Source: Hyalangium versicolor (GTDB lineage Bacteria; Myxococcota; Myxococcia; Myxococcales; Myxococcaceae). From it: 64,000 bases of DNA. The notes below the pieces were generated by a model. It was not told where the DNA came from, did no database searches, and worked only from the letters and a program-made list of their open reading frames with translations. This document shows, one piece after another, positions 53,906-63,053 of the stretch (positions are counted from its first letter, which is position 1; each line of letters begins with the position of its first letter). The DNA lies in assembly GCF_020103695.1 (NCBI RefSeq), contig NZ_JAHXBF010000002.1:1-64000 (forward strand). The letters run 5' to 3'. Position numbers and translations under genes: made by a program.

Positions 53906-55993
53906 ATGAGCCAGGAAGTGGCACTGCCAGCAGCCCCCAAGCGCCGGGGACGACGCCACGCTTCCATCTCACAGGTGGGCCCCGGCACGGACGTCGGTTC
54001 CTACGCGGTGCAAGCCCCTCTGGGGGCTGGCGGCTTCGGCACGGTGTTCCGCGCCCAGCGGGGCGGGCAGGCCTACGCACTGAAGCTGTTGGAGCTGGCG
54101 GAGGTGGGGCCCTCGGCCATTCGCGAGGTGCTGGCACTCTCGCTCCTGAACCATCCCAACGTGGTGGGCCTGCACGGCTTCTGGCAGTGGCCGGACGAGC
54201 ACCCACGCTACCTGGTGGTGGTGATGGAGTACGTGCCGGGGCGGCAGCTGGACGTGTGGACGGCGATGGAGAACCCCTCGGCGCTGCGGATGCTGAAGCT
54301 GCTGCTGGGAGCGGCACGAGCCCTGAAGGCCGTGCACGCGGCCGGGCTGGTGCACTGCGACGTGAAGGAGGCCAACCTCATTGTTCGCGAGCCCGAGCAG
54401 GAGTTGGTGCTGGTGGATTTCGGGGTGAGCGGCCAGCAGCGGAGCTCCCCAGACGCTGCTGGCGGCTGGCCCCGAGGCACCGCCGACTACCGCAGCCCCG
54501 AAGCGTGGCGCTTCTGGCACTCCGACGCCCAGGCACGGGCCCCACGCTACCAGCACACGGAGGCGGATGATCTGTATGCGCTGGGGGTGGTGCTCTACTG
54601 GCTGTTGACGGATGTGCGGCCCTTCATCACGAGCATCTCCGGGGGAGTGAAGGCCGTCATGGAGCGCATGCCGGAGCCACCGCGCGAGCGCAATCCCCGC
54701 GTGCCCGAGGAGCTGAGCCAGTTGTGCCTGAGCCTGTTGGACAAACGGCCCGAGGCCCGGCCCAGAGCGGCAGCGGTGTGCCAGCAAGTCGAGGAGTGGC
54801 TCACCCGGAGGGGCGAAGCGTGGGAACAGTCGCTGTGCCAGGCCTTCAGCGAGCACAACCTCACCACGGAAGCGCACGGCCCCATCGACGAAGTCGGGCA
54901 ATGGTTGAAGCGGACACGTGAGCAGGAGCGAAGGCCGCGCCGGGGTCTGCGCCCACCGCGACCCGAGGTACCCATTTCGTCGCCTGTGCCGCAAGCCGCC
55001 TCCGAGGCCGCCCTGCCGCCCTTACCTGCGGCCCCCCCGTCGGCCGAGAGGGTCGCGTCGCCTGAACCTGCCGCCGGTCCACCCGAGAGACCACCGGATG
55101 CGGAGCCTGTGCTCCCCGGCGCGAGCGGGCACGAGCGTACAGCCCTCGCAGAACCCGGAGTTGCTCAGCCCTCCCATGTCGAAGCCCGTGCTGCGCCCGC
55201 CCCCGTGCCCCCTGCGGATCCGGCTCAGCGCAGGCTCCTGCCACGCCTGCGCAGACATGGGGTGGTGGGGTTGAGTCTGCTGGCCGTGGCAGCCCTGCTC
55301 TCCCTCCTGCTGCCGCAGCCCTGGGTGAACTGGCCCTTCGCGAGCAACGACGGACGCGGCGGGTTGGAGCCCGTGGCCCCTACCCGGCGAGACGGTTGGA
55401 AAGTGGCGCCTCTGCTGAATCCCCCTGAAGCTGAGCGCGCGGATCCTGACGCCCCCGAGGTGACCAGCGCCGCGCCCGTGGCTCCTGGCGCCACGGCTCA
55501 AGAGCACGAGGCTTCCGTGAACCGTGAGCAGAAGAAACAGCCCAAGCGCTTGGACGCCACGAAGAAGGCGGCCGCCATGGTCGGCGTGTGCACCGCCCTG
55601 TCTTGCTCCGGACCCGGCACTGAGCTCCGCCCACCTCCCGTGACGGCCGAGCCGTGCCCGCCCGGCTCCCTGGAGGCCATGGAGCAGTTGGGCATTCGCA
55701 TCGGCACGATCGCGAATGGGATCCTGGCCGGGCACATTCGGGGAGAACCCCTTCAGCAGGTGAAAGAGGGGCAGACCACCATGCGCCTGAACGAAAACCT
55801 TGGGCAGCTCGAGGATCAGACAGTGCTGTCAGGGCGGATCATCCTCTCGGAGAAATTCGCCTGGGGGCACTTCGTCCAGGCCACCTGGGAGGGCAGAACC
55901 TACCCCGTCTGTCTCGAGTGGAAGCACCCCCTCAACGACGCCGGACAAGTCGAGTCCTCCACGGAAGTGCAAGCGGTGCGCGCGTTCAAGTGA
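53906..55993 (+). CDS. Ser/Thr protein kinase with C-terminal lipoprotein-like module
   Basis: A 695-residue Hanks-type kinase. Kinase domain at about 28-310: APLGAGGFGTVF, Lys in YALKLLELA, catalytic LVHCDVKEANLIV (HCD instead of HRD, about 150) and VLVDFGVSG (DFG, about 171). A Pro/Ala-rich linker (about 345-445) leads to one transmembrane segment at about 451-472 (LSLLAVAALLSLLL). Then comes another linker and, from about residue 540, basic residues, a short hydrophobic stretch (AAAMVGVCTALSC) that resembles a lipobox, and a C-terminal domain. The module parallels the kinase at 5924. AGGAGG lies eight bases before the start. Confidence 0.88.
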   Translation: MSQEVALPAAPKRRGRRHASISQVGPGTDVGSYAVQAPLGAGGFGTVFRAQRGGQAYALKLLELAEVGPSAIREVLALSLLNHPNVVGLHGFWQWPDEHPRYLVVVMEYVPGRQLDVWTAMENPSALRMLKLLLGAARALKAVHAAGLVHCDVKEANLIVREPEQELVLVDFGVSGQQRSSPDAAGGWPRGTADYRSPEAWRFWHSDAQARAPRYQHTEADDLYALGVVLYWLLTDVRPFITSISGGVKAVMERMPEPPRERNPRVPEELSQLCLSLLDKRPEARPRAAAVCQQVEEWLTRRGEAWEQSLCQAFSEHNLTTEAHGPIDEVGQWLKRTREQERRPRRGLRPPRPEVPISSPVPQAASEAALPPLPAAPPSAERVASPEPAAGPPERPPDAEPVLPGASGHERTALAEPGVAQPSHVEARAAPAPVPPADPAQRRLLPRLRRHGVVGLSLLAVAALLSLLLPQPWVNWPFASNDGRGGLEPVAPTRRDGWKVAPLLNPPEAERADPDAPEVTSAAPVAPGATAQEHEASVNREQKKQPKRLDATKKAAAMVGVCTALSCSGPGTELRPPPVTAEPCPPGSLEAMEQLGIRIGTIANGILAGHIRGEPLQQVKEGQTTMRLNENLGQLEDQTVLSGRIILSEKFAWGHFVQATWEGRTYPVCLEWKHPLNDAGQVESSTEVQAVRAFK

Positions 55994-56180
55994 GGGGCGC
56001 GCGGTTCGAGCCACCTGGTATGGCTGTCATACCAGTTCGGTCCATCAGCGCCGCCAGGAGTGCCGCCACTGCCCACCGGAACGGGACTGGCGGATGAAGG
56101 GCCTGGGAGCTGGCTGAAACGTGCTAGAGGTGACGTGTCAGGACACGTAGCTGCCTGCCACCCTGGGAGGTCACCTCGCC

Positions 56181-57137
56181 GTGCTCGTCTCCAGCACTGT
56201 TGCCCTCGTGCGCATCCTGCTCGCCACGACGCCCTTCGCAGGGATGCCCCCCTCACCGCCCGAGTGCGAGGCCTCGCCTCGGCCCATGGAGTTGCACGCG
56301 GAGAGCGATAAACCACCGCCCGTCGTGTGCATCAGCCCAGACGCAGCTACCACCCTGCTCTTCGACACGCCGCTGACACCCGGTGCAGTGGAGGTACAGG
56401 CGACGGAGCAGGAGCTACAGATGGGGCAAGGGCGGCAATTGGTGACCCTGATTCCCTCGGCTCGGTTGCTGCCTGGAGAGTGGCGCAAGATGACGGTGCG
56501 TTTCGACGATGGGGCGGCACCGGCCATCGCCACCCTCCTGTTGTACGTGCACCCGGCACGGGCGGCACGTCAGGTGGAGGTTCAGCGCAAGGCACGCACG
56601 GTGGAGTCCTACCAACGTGAGGCCACGGAGTGGAAGGAACAGGCCAGGCGCTACCAGGAAGAGAATGCCCGGTTGCAAGCAGCCCAGGGGCAGACAGCGG
56701 GGCTGCGGGGCCTGGTGAGCCAAGGGCTCATCGGTGAGGCCAAGGGGGGCGTTGCCTCCGAGAACATCCAATGGCCCAACCGTCTCTACACCGTACACAA
56801 AGGCAACGCGCTGGCGCCGATGAAGGCGTGGAGCTACCGCTCCTACAATCGCGTAGCGGTGGAACTGCAACTGGAACTGCTGCTGGATGGGCAGCCCTGG
56901 GTGGCCGAGGGCGCTACGCTGGTGGATGCACACGGGCGCGAGATGCCAGTTCTGCCGCTCTGGCAGGCCGCACCTGTGACGTCGAAGAAGTACTCAAGCG
57001 TGGTAGTGGAAGCCGAGGCGCCGCCAGGAACGCTCCAGGGTCCCTACACCCTGAAGCTGTGGGAAGCTGGGGGGAAGCGCAGTGTCATCCTGGAAAACAT
57101 CGTCTTCCCCTCGCTTCCCTCTCTTACAGAGCAGTAG
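56181..57137 (+). CDS. DUF2381-type exported protein
   Basis: A 318-residue protein with an N-terminal hydrophobic segment, a beta-rich N-terminal half (TTLLFDTPLTPGAVEVQATE), a coiled linker (VESYQREATEWKEQARRYQE) and a C-terminal beta domain (PMKAWSYRSYNRVAVELQLE). This is the layout of the myxobacterial DUF2381 family and of the protein at 5023. GTG 56181 follows GGGAGG by ten bases. It is about 190 bases downstream of the second kinase. The repeated pairing of this family with kinases suggests a sensing or substrate role. Confidence 0.75.
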   Translation: MLVSSTVALVRILLATTPFAGMPPSPPECEASPRPMELHAESDKPPPVVCISPDAATTLLFDTPLTPGAVEVQATEQELQMGQGRQLVTLIPSARLLPGEWRKMTVRFDDGAAPAIATLLLYVHPARAARQVEVQRKARTVESYQREATEWKEQARRYQEENARLQAAQGQTAGLRGLVSQGLIGEAKGGVASENIQWPNRLYTVHKGNALAPMKAWSYRSYNRVAVELQLELLLDGQPWVAEGATLVDAHGREMPVLPLWQAAPVTSKKYSSVVVEAEAPPGTLQGPYTLKLWEAGGKRSVILENIVFPSLPSLTEQ

Positions 57138-57173
57138 GTGAGCACCCACCCGACGCCCGAGCCAACCGAGGGC

Positions 57174-57458
57174 TCAAGGACAGGGGCAGTAATAGTACTC
57201 GGTGTAGCTGCTGGTCTGGCACCCGCTCTGAACCACGTTTCCGTTACAGTAGTAATATGCCAGGCCGCACTCCACTCCGTTGGAGTAGAAATACTGGGCG
57301 TAGTAGACCGACTTGTTGTTGCACGCCATGGCGGTCACCTCATCCGGAGACTCGGACGGGGCGGCAGGGAGCGTGGCGTCGTCCGGAGCGTCTTCCATCG
57401 CGCCACCGCACCCCGCGACCAGCCCTGCGAACATCAACGCTCCAATGATTCCTCGCAT
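57174..57458 (-). CDS. Small Cys- and Tyr-rich lipoprotein
   Basis: A 94-residue lipoprotein with lipobox LVAGC (Cys about 17), an acidic linker and a mature domain with seven further Cys and many Tyr (VYYAQYFYSNGVECGLAYYY, EYYYCPCP). The pattern suggests a small disulfide-bonded surface domain. Short Cys-rich lipoproteins like this are common in myxobacteria and uncharacterised. It converges with the DUF2381-type gene. Confidence 0.7.
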   Translation of the reverse strand: MRGIIGALMFAGLVAGCGGAMEDAPDDATLPAAPSESPDEVTAMACNNKSVYYAQYFYSNGVECGLAYYYCNGNVVQSGCQTSSYTEYYYCPCP

Positions 57459-57585
57459 GCATCCTCCTCAAGTTAACGCCCGATGAGAGACGTGCTGAGT
57501 ATAGCGCGGACTCCGGGCTGGGAGAGATTCCATGATTTCCGAACTTACATCCCCTTGAGGCTCCGCGCGGGTACGTAATGTCTGA

Positions 57586-59229
57586 TTACAACCAACTCGT
57601 CACGGAGTGACCTAGTTCCTTCAGCACCCGCTCCGCCGCCTTCACTCCAAACCAGTTGGCCTCCTCGAAGAGCGCCATGCCTCCCAGGTCCGTGTGCGCG
57701 AAGTGCAGCGTGTGCCCAAGGCTCTCCTGGGCCGCGAAGCGCGCCGAACCCCAGAGGAATCCCGGTGAGGGCCGGATCATCGCGTGCCCCCACCGCATCA
57801 CCTCCAGCCGCAGCGACTGCTCCGTGATGCCGGGATGCGCCAGCATCAGGTCCGCCATCACCAATCCCTCCCACTCCCCGTACCCCGCCGAGAGCACCTT
57901 CTCGCGCTCGGCCTTCACGTCCTTGCCCACCATCGGCAGGTACCACGTGAGCACCGTCGGCCCGCCCTCGTACTGACGCAGCGCCTGATGCGTCGCCACC
58001 ACGTAGCCCAGGCTCTTGCTCTCGTAGAAGACGTTGTCCCAGGCCAGTGGGAATCCTCGGGACTTCGGCGGACTCGACAGCGTGAGATTCGCCACCACCC
58101 AGGGGCCATACTCGAACGCGCCCATCCACTCGGGCCGCTGCTGCCGCCAAGGCGCCACCACGTGCCCCGCCACGAAGGTCGGCCCCGCGAACACCACCTG
58201 CCGCGCCTGGAACGCTCGCGGTTTCCCCGTCCCCGCGTCCAACGCCTCCACACGGCAACCGTCCGCTCCCGGCTCCACCGTGTGCACCAACACGTTCCGC
58301 TCCACCCGCCCCGGTGGCAGCGAGGACAGCAATTGCCGGATCAGCCTCCCATTCCCCTCAGGCCAGCTCAGGAAGCCCTCACTGCGCTCGCCCTTCCCCA
58401 CCTGCCTCGCCGCGAAGTACCAGATGCCTGCCCATGCCGAGACTCCCTCGGCTGTCGTGCCGTAGTCATCCCGGCACGCGTAATCCACCATCCACTTCAG
58501 GCGCGGCGAGCGGAACCCCTCCGCCTCCATCCACTGCGCCATGCTCAGCTTGTCCAGCGCCGTCCACTCCGCGTCATCGCTCGACAGCGCCGTGGGTACC
58601 GTGAACGCCTTGCGCCCCTTCGCATCCTTCGCCGCAGCGAACGCGTTCATCCTCGCGTCGAAGCGCTCTGCCTCCGCCAGGTCCGCCGCGCTCGCGCCCG
58701 CCCGCAGGTACAGCCCCTCGTACCACTCGCCCTGGTAGAAGAGCCGCTCGTCCGGCTCGCGGATGAGCAATTCCTCCGCGAACGTCGGAAAGCCCTCCGC
58801 ATCCACTCCCGTGACAGCGCCCATCTCCCGCATCAGCCGCAGCACCGCGCCCTGCTCCCCCAACGGCGCGGGCAGGTAGTGCGCTCCCCACGGATACGCA
58901 GACACCGAGTTCTTCCCCGAGCGCGCCGTGCCTCCAGGTGCGTCATCCAGCTCCACCACCCGCACGTCCTTCAGCCCCGCCCCCATCAGCCGCCACGCCG
59001 CGGACAGCCCCGCCGCCCCCGCACCGATGATGAGCACCTCCACCGGCTCAGCCGTCTCCGCGCGCGGCAGAGGCCCGCTCCGCAGCCGGTGCCCCACGTC
59101 CACCGCCCGGTCCACGATGGCTCCCGGCACCGGCTCCCGAGGCCGCGAACGCCGGCACGCGCTCGCCGCCACCGCCGAGCCCAGGAACGCGGCGATCAGC
59201 TCCCGCCGCGTCAGTTCCACCGCCGCCAC
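57586..59229 (-). CDS. Tat-exported FAD-dependent oxidoreductase
   Basis: A 547-residue protein. The N-terminus has a twin-arginine signal (LTRRELIAAFLGSAVAASAC) that ends in a lipobox-like Cys, so it may be a Tat-exported lipoprotein. The FAD-binding Rossmann motif is VLIIGAGAAGLSAAWRL with Glu in VVELDDAPGG, as in flavin amine oxidases and related NAD(P)/FAD oxidoreductases. It is the last gene of the polyamine operon and overlaps the spermidine synthase gene by 19 bases. This suggests oxidation of a polyamine or another periplasmic amine; the substrate is inferred. Confidence 0.8.
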   Translation of the reverse strand: MAAVELTRRELIAAFLGSAVAASACRRSRPREPVPGAIVDRAVDVGHRLRSGPLPRAETAEPVEVLIIGAGAAGLSAAWRLMGAGLKDVRVVELDDAPGGTARSGKNSVSAYPWGAHYLPAPLGEQGAVLRLMREMGAVTGVDAEGFPTFAEELLIREPDERLFYQGEWYEGLYLRAGASAADLAEAERFDARMNAFAAAKDAKGRKAFTVPTALSSDDAEWTALDKLSMAQWMEAEGFRSPRLKWMVDYACRDDYGTTAEGVSAWAGIWYFAARQVGKGERSEGFLSWPEGNGRLIRQLLSSLPPGRVERNVLVHTVEPGADGCRVEALDAGTGKPRAFQARQVVFAGPTFVAGHVVAPWRQQRPEWMGAFEYGPWVVANLTLSSPPKSRGFPLAWDNVFYESKSLGYVVATHQALRQYEGGPTVLTWYLPMVGKDVKAEREKVLSAGYGEWEGLVMADLMLAHPGITEQSLRLEVMRWGHAMIRPSPGFLWGSARFAAQESLGHTLHFAHTDLGGMALFEEANWFGVKAAERVLKELGHSVTSWL

Positions 59230-60707
59230 TCCTCCTCGTAGTAGTGCACCAGCACCTGGTTGTTGAGCCGGTTCACCTCCGCCGGCAGCGGCCCCATGTC
59301 CGGAGAGAACTGCGTGAGCCCCTCCAACGTAGGCTCATCCAGGAAGGACAGCCCCTCCGGCAGTGGACGGCGGCGAGGCGCGGCCTCGTGCGCCACCAGC
59401 ACGTACCCCCACTCGCCGAAGGAGGGCACCAGCGCGTGGTACGGCATCGTCCAGAACCCCGACGCCTTCAGCGTGGTGTCCACGCACCAGAACGAGCGCC
59501 TCGCGAACAGCGGGCTCGTGCTCTGGATCACCGCCACCGCGTCCTTCGCCATCCGCTTCTTGAGCAGCTTGTAGAAGCCCGTGGTGTACAGCTTCCCCAG
59601 TGCGAAGTTGTTCGGATCCGGGAAGTCCACAATCACGACATCGAACAGCGCGTCCCCTTCCTCCAGGAACTTCATCGCGTCCGTGTTGATCACCCGCATC
59701 TTCGGATTCGTCAGCGAGTGGTGGTTCAGCGCAGCCAGCTCTTCGTACTTCGTCGCCAGCCCGGTAATGGCCGGATCCAGATCCACCAGCGTGACGGACT
59801 GCACCTCCGGGTAGCGCAGCACCTCACGAGCCGCCAACCCGTCCCCTCCACCCAGAATCAGCACCCGCCCCACCGAGCCCGCCCGTCCCATGGCCGGATG
59901 CACCAGCGACTCGTGGTACCGGTACTCGTCCACGCTGGCGAACTGAAGGTTCCCATTCAAGAACAGCGAGAAGCCCCGCTTGCCCCGAGTCAGCACGATC
60001 CGCTGGTACGGCGAGCTACTGGCGCTCACGACATCATCCGCGAAGAGCTGCTCCTCGGAGAACGTCGTCAGCCGCTCGCCCAGCACCAACCCCACCACCA
60101 GGAACAGCGACAGCGCCACCGCCTTCACCCGCAGCCGCATCGGATGCGCCAGCACGGGGGCCAGCAGCCACGTGCTCCACAGCCCGACCAGCGCGTTGAG
60201 CAGCCCGAAGAACAGCGAGGTGCGCACCAGCCCCAGCTTCGGCACGAAGAACAGCGGGAAGCACACGCTGGCCACCAGCGCGCCCAGATAATCGAACGTC
60301 AGCACCTGGCTGACCAGATCCTTGAACTTCACCTGGTCCTGGAGGATCCGCAGCAGCAGGGGAATCTCCAACCCCACCAGCGTGCCAATGGCCAGCACGC
60401 TGCCGTACAGCACCACCTGGAACACACTGGTCAGCGCGAACGTGAGGAACAGGATGGGCGCGCACAGCCCGCCTATCAGCGCCACGCCGAGCTCCACCTC
60501 GACGAAGCGCTGCGGCAGCCCCTTGTCCAGGAAGCGGGACAGGTAGCTGCCAATGCCCATGGCGAACAGGTAGCCGCCAATGACGGTGGAGAACTGCGTA
60601 ATCGAGTCCCCCAGCAGATAGCTGGCGAGCGCCCCCACGATGAGCTCGTAGATGAGCCCACACGTGGCGATGACGAGGACGGTGACGAACAGCAGCGTCT
60701 TGTTCAA
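59211..60707 (-). CDS. speE: Membrane-anchored polyamine aminopropyltransferase (spermidine synthase)
   Basis: A 498-residue protein. Residues 1 to about 210 form six to seven transmembrane helices (for example ATCGLIYELIVGALASYLLG). Residues about 225-498 are the spermidine synthase catalytic domain: ILILGGGDGLAARE-like motif (VLILGGGDGLAAREVL), Asp in VTLVDLDPAI and DVVIVDFPDPNN in place of the usual DSTDP. It transfers aminopropyl groups from decarboxylated AdoMet made by the AdoMet decarboxylase encoded in the same operon. The membrane form may act on a substrate close to or across the membrane. Confidence 0.88.
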   Translation of the reverse strand: MNKTLLFVTVLVIATCGLIYELIVGALASYLLGDSITQFSTVIGGYLFAMGIGSYLSRFLDKGLPQRFVEVELGVALIGGLCAPILFLTFALTSVFQVVLYGSVLAIGTLVGLEIPLLLRILQDQVKFKDLVSQVLTFDYLGALVASVCFPLFFVPKLGLVRTSLFFGLLNALVGLWSTWLLAPVLAHPMRLRVKAVALSLFLVVGLVLGERLTTFSEEQLFADDVVSASSSPYQRIVLTRGKRGFSLFLNGNLQFASVDEYRYHESLVHPAMGRAGSVGRVLILGGGDGLAAREVLRYPEVQSVTLVDLDPAITGLATKYEELAALNHHSLTNPKMRVINTDAMKFLEEGDALFDVVIVDFPDPNNFALGKLYTTGFYKLLKKRMAKDAVAVIQSTSPLFARRSFWCVDTTLKASGFWTMPYHALVPSFGEWGYVLVAHEAAPRRRPLPEGLSFLDEPTLEGLTQFSPDMGPLPAEVNRLNNQVLVHYYEEEWRRWN

Positions 60708-60734
60708 GTCTTCACTTCACTCCACGGCGGGCCG

Positions 60735-60965
60735 TCATCCACCCGAGATGGCCGCGGCGATGATGATGGCCAACCCGATGATGAAGGAGCCGATGACGAT
60801 GCCCAGCGCCGTGTTCTGGTCCGTCTCGATCTCCTTGTGCACGTCATACGGGAGGATGAAGCGGATGACGTAGAACCCCGCGACGAACACCGCCAGTCCG
60901 ATGAGCGAGTAGATGACGCTCGCCACCAGGCCCTGCCAGCTCACCACTACCCCCAGCAGCAGCAT
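60735..60965 (-). CDS. DUF350 membrane protein
   Basis: A 76-residue protein with two transmembrane helices (LVASVIYSLIGLAVFVAGFY and ALGIVIGSFIIGLAIIIAAA) and the connecting KEIETDQNTALG, as in the DUF350 (YjfL-like) family. Its function is unknown. The ATG overlaps the stop of the 54-residue gene (TGATG) and the speE gene starts 27 bases further. DUF350 genes beside AdoMet decarboxylase and spermidine synthase genes are known in other bacteria. Confidence 0.82.
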   Translation of the reverse strand: MLLLGVVVSWQGLVASVIYSLIGLAVFVAGFYVIRFILPYDVHKEIETDQNTALGIVIGSFIIGLAIIIAAAISGG

Positions 60966-61129
60966 CACTTGCCTCCCTGGAATCCGCTGGTCCACAGCAG
61001 GACGCCACCACCCGGTCCGCGACGCACGTCATCGGGCACCTTGCCCCGCTCTTCCTTCGTGAAGGGTTCCCACCCCGAGAAGGTCATGGCCGCGTAGGCC
61101 AGCACCACGAGCCCGCCGAAGAATTTCAT
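60965..61129 (-). CDS. 54-residue single-helix membrane protein
   Basis: A very short protein, MKFFGGLVVLAYAAMTFSGW, then a charged and glycine-rich tail. The N-terminus is one hydrophobic helix. GGAGG-like purines lie before the ATG. It sits between the DUF4178 and DUF350 genes with a one-base overlap, so it is a real operon member. Function unknown; it may be a small subunit of the DUF350 complex. Confidence 0.6.
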   Translation of the reverse strand: MKFFGGLVVLAYAAMTFSGWEPFTKEERGKVPDDVRRGPGGGVLLWTSGFQGGK

Positions 61130-61148
61130 CTCCTGCCTCCCCTCCTCA

Positions 61149-63053
61149 TCATTTGCCCAGGTTGCTCTCGTTCCACCGCGTGGACTCGAAGCCCGAAGAC
61201 CGCGTGAAGGACAACAGCGGGCCCACCAGCAGCAGCACCAGCGCGCAGAAGAACCACGAGCCCCGAGGCTCATCGCTGGTGAGCGCCACCCGGTACGAGC
61301 GCCCCGCCACCTGCTGCAGCCCGCCTCCCGCGGCGAAGGCCGCCGTGGTCCGCAGCACGTAGGTGCCCGGATCCACCGCCGACAGGTACTCCGTCTGGTT
61401 TCGCTCCCCCTCCGACCACACGCCCTCGTCGTCCCTCCCGGAGTAGGAGCTGAGCTCCCCGTAAAAGCTCGTCACCTCGCCCGTGTCCTGGTTGACCAGG
61501 TCTCCCTGCACTCCCAGCCAGTCGTTGCTCAGGTACTGGGCGGACATGTCCGCGCGCACATTGCCGCGCTTGTGGATCTCGAACGGCTCGCTGAAGTGCA
61601 TGGCGCTCGGCTGGCCGGACACCGCCTCGGGTTCCAGCTTCACCGTCGTGTCCAGCACCAGCTCGTTGGCGGCGCGGGCGTTGAAGAACACGCTCAGCAC
61701 CACCAGGACCACGGCCCAGATGCCGGCCCACTTCCACGCGGAGGCGGAGGTGTGCGGATTGGGCTGGCTGGGCGCGACACCCTGGGGCGGCGGCAGGGGC
61801 TCCTTCAACTGGAAGGCCTGCTGGATGGCCGCCGGCAGCAGGTACTCGCCGTGGGTGAACGTCACCTCGTTGGACGTGGAGTCCTCGTTCACCGAGTACG
61901 GCGGCGCCACGTACTCCACCGCCTGCGCCATCTCCCCCGCACGCACCTCCCAGTAGAACTCGCCGAGCACCGCCTCCGTGACGGTGGACACGGACTGGAA
62001 GGCCTTGTAGCGGCGGCCCTCGTAGTGGGCGGCCACCTGCGGCACCAGCGACACGTCTCCGGCGTCGATGGGCTTGAGGAACACCCAGTGCCCGTTGGAC
62101 TGCATCAGCCAGGTGAAGCCGCGCCCCTTGTGGAAGAGCAGGTACTCCTCCCACGGGTAGCGCGTGCCCTCCACCGTGCACGAGCGCACCATGAAGCCGA
62201 TGCAGATCCACTCCACCCCGTCCAGTTGGCCCTTGGCGCCCAGGGGGATGAGCGGCGGGTACTCCGGCTTCTCGAGCAGTTGGAGGAAGGCCAGCTTGCC
62301 CTGGCTCGCGTCCAGCAGCGCGCCGCAGTACGGGCACGCCACGCGCCGGGTCTGATCCGGGGCGCGCAGTTCCAGCGCGCCGTTGCACTGGGGGCACCGC
62401 GCCTGCTGCAGGGACACCTTGCGCACCCGGGGACGCATCTGGTCCAGCGGGATGCCCAGTTGCTCCAGCTTGAGCCGCTGCCCCAGGAACACCTCGGGGT
62501 CCTGCGTGCGAGTGCCGAAGTCCAGCGTGACGAACGCGCCCTTGGGGCCCGTGGCGTCCACGTAGTAGCTGTCCTGCTCGGGATCCACGTCGCTGGGGAG
62601 CTGGCCCGCGGCGGACACCACGCGCCCGTGGCCTCGCTCCTCCACGACGTAGGGGCGGTTGCGCAGCCGCAGGCGCTGGCCCGGGTACGCATCGTCCAGC
62701 TTGAGGCCCTGCTCCAGGCCGGCCTCGAACGTGAGGTGGAAGGCGCCCTCGGACTCGCTGAGCCAACCGGTGCGGCCGTCATCGAATTCGACGTACCACT
62801 CGTCCCACGGGCCCGCGCCATGGTCCTTCTGGAGGTGGCCCACCAGCTTGTAGCCCACGCGCTCGTGGCGGCCCTCCATGCCCAGCCGCAGCGGAGAGTC
62901 CGTGTCGACGATGGCGCCGATCTTCCCGTGCGCCTCCAGGTTGAGGCCCTTCTTGGCCACCACCGTCTGGCAGTAGCTGCAGACGACCACCAGGGCCGAG
63001 CCCGCGGTGAACTCGACTGGAGCTCCGCACGAGGGGCATTGCCCTTGCGTCAC
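61149..63053 (-). CDS. Double zinc-ribbon, double DUF4178 membrane protein
   Basis: A 634-residue protein. Two zinc ribbons (CPSC...CSYC at about 7-28, CPQC...CPYC at about 218-245) each precede a DUF4178-like beta domain (DEWYVEFDDGRTGWLSESEG and WEEYLLFHKGRGFTWLMQSN). The C-terminal part has two transmembrane helices, at about 440-458 (WAGIWAVVLVVLSVFF) and about 605-623 (FFCALVLLLVGPLL), around an extracytoplasmic domain. The ATG overlaps the AdoMet decarboxylase stop by four bases. DUF4178 is unexplained but recurs with polyamine-type operons. Confidence 0.8.
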   Translation of the reverse strand: MTQGQCPSCGAPVEFTAGSALVVVCSYCQTVVAKKGLNLEAHGKIGAIVDTDSPLRLGMEGRHERVGYKLVGHLQKDHGAGPWDEWYVEFDDGRTGWLSESEGAFHLTFEAGLEQGLKLDDAYPGQRLRLRNRPYVVEERGHGRVVSAAGQLPSDVDPEQDSYYVDATGPKGAFVTLDFGTRTQDPEVFLGQRLKLEQLGIPLDQMRPRVRKVSLQQARCPQCNGALELRAPDQTRRVACPYCGALLDASQGKLAFLQLLEKPEYPPLIPLGAKGQLDGVEWICIGFMVRSCTVEGTRYPWEEYLLFHKGRGFTWLMQSNGHWVFLKPIDAGDVSLVPQVAAHYEGRRYKAFQSVSTVTEAVLGEFYWEVRAGEMAQAVEYVAPPYSVNEDSTSNEVTFTHGEYLLPAAIQQAFQLKEPLPPPQGVAPSQPNPHTSASAWKWAGIWAVVLVVLSVFFNARAANELVLDTTVKLEPEAVSGQPSAMHFSEPFEIHKRGNVRADMSAQYLSNDWLGVQGDLVNQDTGEVTSFYGELSSYSGRDDEGVWSEGERNQTEYLSAVDPGTYVLRTTAAFAAGGGLQQVAGRSYRVALTSDEPRGSWFFCALVLLLVGPLLSFTRSSGFESTRWNESNLGK

